A stretch of DNA of 7,658 nucleotides, taken from assembly GCA_031273985.1 (NCBI GenBank), contig JAISQV010000225.1:1-7658 (forward strand). The letters run 5' to 3'. The notes under the pieces are model-generated. The model searched no databases. It had not been told where the DNA came from and saw nothing but the letters and a program-made list of their open reading frames with translations. Positions 5,931-7,658 of the stretch are shown piece after piece. This DNA comes from Spirochaetaceae bacterium (GTDB lineage Bacteria > Spirochaetota > Spirochaetia > Treponematales > Breznakiellaceae). Within the stretch, counting starts at the first letter, position 1. Each line of letters begins with the position of its first letter. A program made the position numbers and the translations under genes.

Positions 5931-7008
5931 CACTTTCCGCCCCGAAAGTTATGGGCACGAATCGTATCCGCGTGAGGCGGGTTACGCTTCGGCGGCGCTG
6001 CTGGGCCTTCTGGTTTTTCTTTCCGCCCTTGCCTCGGCAAGCGCCCTCTATTTCGGCGGCTGGGCGCGGATGGCGGAACGGGAAGCTTCGGAGGCCGCCG
6101 AAACAGCGCTCATGGACGCCCTCGCCGGGGAGGTCCTGGCAAGCCTCGAAGCGGACGCCAGCCCCGGTGTAAACAGTCCGGACGATCCCGTGTGGGGCTG
6201 GAACGGCAGGGAAATCGAGGGTTTCCGGGTTTCGGTCTATCCCCTTTCGGACAGGCTCAATCTCAATTTTGTGCGGAAAAATATACTGGAAAACACGCGG
6301 CTTGCCATACTCTTTGCTCCGGGCCGGGACCCCGGCGAATTGCAGCAATTCCGGGAAGACCGGGGCCTTTCGCTTTTCATCGAAGACTACCGGCCCTTTT
6401 TTGCCGTTGATGATCCCAGCCCCTTCTTCTCCTGCTACGGCTGGGCAAACGTCAACCTGATCGATGAATTTGCTGCCCGGAAGCTGGCCCGTACCCTGAC
6501 AGGCCGGGACGCGGCGGCTGAAGAAGTCCGGGCAGCGATACAAAAACTGCTCATGGAACAGCGGATCTGCGGCCCGGAAAATCTGGAGGCCCTTCTGGGG
6601 ATCAACCATGACCGGCTTTTTCCCTGGTTTAACGCGGAGCCTCTCATCAACATAAATTTCGCCGAACCGGCCCTGCTGCGGGAACTTCTCTCCTACGATG
6701 CCTATGGGGTGAAAAGCGTTTCCTCCCGGCTTGCGGAAATTGCCGTGCGGCGGGAAGCCGGGGGCATAGCGGCGGGGGATATTCCCCGAATCCTTGGCGT
6801 AGCCGGAGGGGGGCCGCTTGGCCACTACCTGGGTTCCATCACCTGGTTTTGGGAGATCCGGGTATCCCGCGGGGAGAGAAGCCGCCGTACCGTGGCATGC
6901 AGGCTCCCCGGCGGCGACTCCTCCGCCAAACCGGTTTACCGGATCATTGAGCGTAGATTCCTGGAGGCCGGAGAGCCGCCGGAAGAGAATGTTGGGAGGT
7001 ATCAGTAA
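5917..7008 (+). CDS. gspK: Minor pseudopilin GspK, pseudopilus tip
   Basis: Largest minor pseudopilin, 363 residues, expected to cap the pseudopilus tip. It overlaps the gspJ-like gene by 14 bases, with GGAGGAGGG at 5901-5909. The leader of 22 residues ends PREAG, and the mature chain starts YASAALLGLLVFLSALASASALYF. Position +5 is Ala27, and lack of Glu at +5 is characteristic of GspK. The head contains SDRLNLN (111-117), a helical middle region with WANVNLIDEFAARKLARTL (176-194) and LININFAEPALLRELL (243-258), which resembles the INxNTA helix-hairpin region of the family. The chain ends with a basic segment YRIIERRF. The stop TAA overlaps the next ATG by one base (TAATG). Length and domain order match GspK well. 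Confidence 0.88.
   Translation: MNRCNTFRPESYGHESYPREAGYASAALLGLLVFLSALASASALYFGGWARMAEREASEAAETALMDALAGEVLASLEADASPGVNSPDDPVWGWNGREIEGFRVSVYPLSDRLNLNFVRKNILENTRLAILFAPGRDPGELQQFREDRGLSLFIEDYRPFFAVDDPSPFFSCYGWANVNLIDEFAARKLARTLTGRDAAAEEVRAAIQKLLMEQRICGPENLEALLGINHDRLFPWFNAEPLININFAEPALLRELLSYDAYGVKSVSSRLAEIAVRREAGGIAAGDIPRILGVAGGGPLGHYLGSITWFWEIRVSRGERSRRTVACRLPGGDSSAKPVYRIIERRFLEAGEPPEENVGRYQ
6994..7000 (+). promoter_or_regulatory. Shine-Dalgarno site of the gspL-like gene
   Basis: GGGAGGT seven bases before the ATG at 7008, inside the end of gspK. It fixes the start of the partial last gene, whose ATG overlaps the gspK stop as TAATG. Confidence 0.7.
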
Positions 7009-7658
7009 TGCTGTTGTTCGCGCCACATCCCGCCGCCTTTCCCGCCGGGGGGAAGCACAGGCCGGGACAGTCCGTTTCGCCGGGCTCTCCCGGCCAGGCC
7101 CGCCTTTCCCGGCTGCTTCCCCCGGATGTGGAGCTGTACCTCCTGCGCCTCCCCGGAAGGCGTATCCGGGAGAACGATGTCAGGAGGGAGCTTGCCTCCC
7201 GGTATCCCGGCGGCAGTGTTGATTTTGACGTGAAGATCCTTGCCAGGGAGCGGGACGAAAAGCGGCAGCCCTGGCTCCGGGCGGCGGTGTTTGCGGCAAG
7301 GCCCGAAGCGGCTGCCCTGTACCGCAGGGATCGCAGGCCGCTTATTCCGGGGGCCGCCCTCCTCAGCGCCGCCTTCAGGATCAGATTCCCCGGCAAGGCG
7401 GGCCTCCGCCCGGCGCTGATCATTCTGCTTTCCGGGGGTCGCCTTGAGGCCGCCCTGTTTGAGCGGGGAATCATGGAGGCCCACCTTGCCCTAAACCGGC
7501 AAGGCCCGGAGGAAGACGGCGCGCTGCCGACGCTGCTTGAGGAATTTGCCTCCCGTGCAGGGGATGGCCTGGAAGCGGCGGTGGTACTGGACGGCGAGAC
7601 GGATCGCCGCGCCGAGGCCCTGGCGGCGCGGTTTAAGGGATGTTCCGTTCTTTCTATT
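7008..7658 (+). CDS. gspL: GspL-like (PilM-fold) assembly protein, 3'-partial
   Basis: Open frame of 217 codons from the ATG at 7008 to the window edge with no stop, so the C-terminus lies outside. The first 40 residues are Pro/Gly/Arg-rich with no clear fold. VELYLLRLPG at 41-50 begins a soluble alpha/beta domain. The segment LIILLSGGRLEAALFERGIMEAHLAL (137-162) resembles the beta-hairpin of actin-like (ASKHA) PilM and GspL proteins, where the acidic nucleotide-site residue is often lost, as it is here. AAVVLDGE at 190-197 looks like a further beta strand. No transmembrane segment appears, which agrees with the cytoplasmic half of GspL; its membrane helix and periplasmic domain would follow. 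GspL recruits GspE to the inner membrane, and its usual place is directly after gspK. The assignment rests mainly on position and fold-like patterns, so the confidence is moderate. Confidence 0.65.
   Translation, partial: MLLFAPHPAAFPAGGKHRPGQSVSPGSPGQARLSRLLPPDVELYLLRLPGRRIRENDVRRELASRYPGGSVDFDVKILARERDEKRQPWLRAAVFAARPEAAALYRRDRRPLIPGAALLSAAFRIRFPGKAGLRPALIILLSGGRLEAALFERGIMEAHLALNRQGPEEDGALPTLLEEFASRAGDGLEAAVVLDGETDRRAEALAARFKGCSVLSI

Noticed and set aside
5890..7026. Long minus-strand open frame of 378 codons opposite gspK
   Set aside because: GspK on the plus strand has clear family features, start and ribosome site; the antisense frame is a by-product of codon bias.

Overview
The window is one continuous plus-strand operon encoding the core of a type II secretion system (T2SS) from a GC-rich bacterium. 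The order is secretin (gspD, 5' end outside the window), ATPase (gspE), inner-membrane platform protein (gspF), major pseudopilin (gspG), a very small pseudopilin-like protein, a second minor pseudopilin (gspJ-like), gspK, and the start of a gspL-like gene that runs off the 3' edge. No mobile element, RNA gene, CRISPR array or minus-strand gene could be supported. No taxonomic marker is present. The gene order and divergent pseudopilins would fit an anaerobic, possibly host-associated spirochaete (Treponematales-like), but this is a weak inference.

Layout: gspD (to 1883) and gspE are joined by a GTGA overlap. gspE and gspF are joined by an ATGA overlap at 3418-3421. A 27-base gap with a strong Shine-Dalgarno site precedes gspG (4561-5184). 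From gspG onward every gene overlaps the next: the mini-pseudopilin at 5159-5398, gspJ-like at 5388-5930, gspK at 5917-7008, and gspL-like from 7008. No stretch longer than 27 bases is non-coding, and no promoter or terminator was recognised, so the transcript probably starts upstream and continues downstream.

How the parts work together: GspE hydrolyses ATP in the cytoplasm. It is expected to dock through GspL and GspF at the inner membrane and drive assembly of a GspG pseudopilus, tipped by the minor pseudopilins including GspK. The pseudopilus pushes folded substrates through the GspD channel. GspC, GspH, GspM and the prepilin peptidase GspO are not seen here; they may lie outside the window or be absent.

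The most unusual point is a block of about 160 bases of closely packed G/C-run hairpins (about 4603-4764) inside the 5' coding part of gspG. It looks like a palindromic repeat element inserted in frame and gives the major pseudopilin a predicted leader of 75 residues. Other points worth attention are a 79-residue pseudopilin with essentially no head domain, a shared acidic Glu-Gly-Gly sequence before three prepilin cleavage sites, a GspF lacking the usual N-terminal segment, and a secretin with two STN-like domains in tandem.
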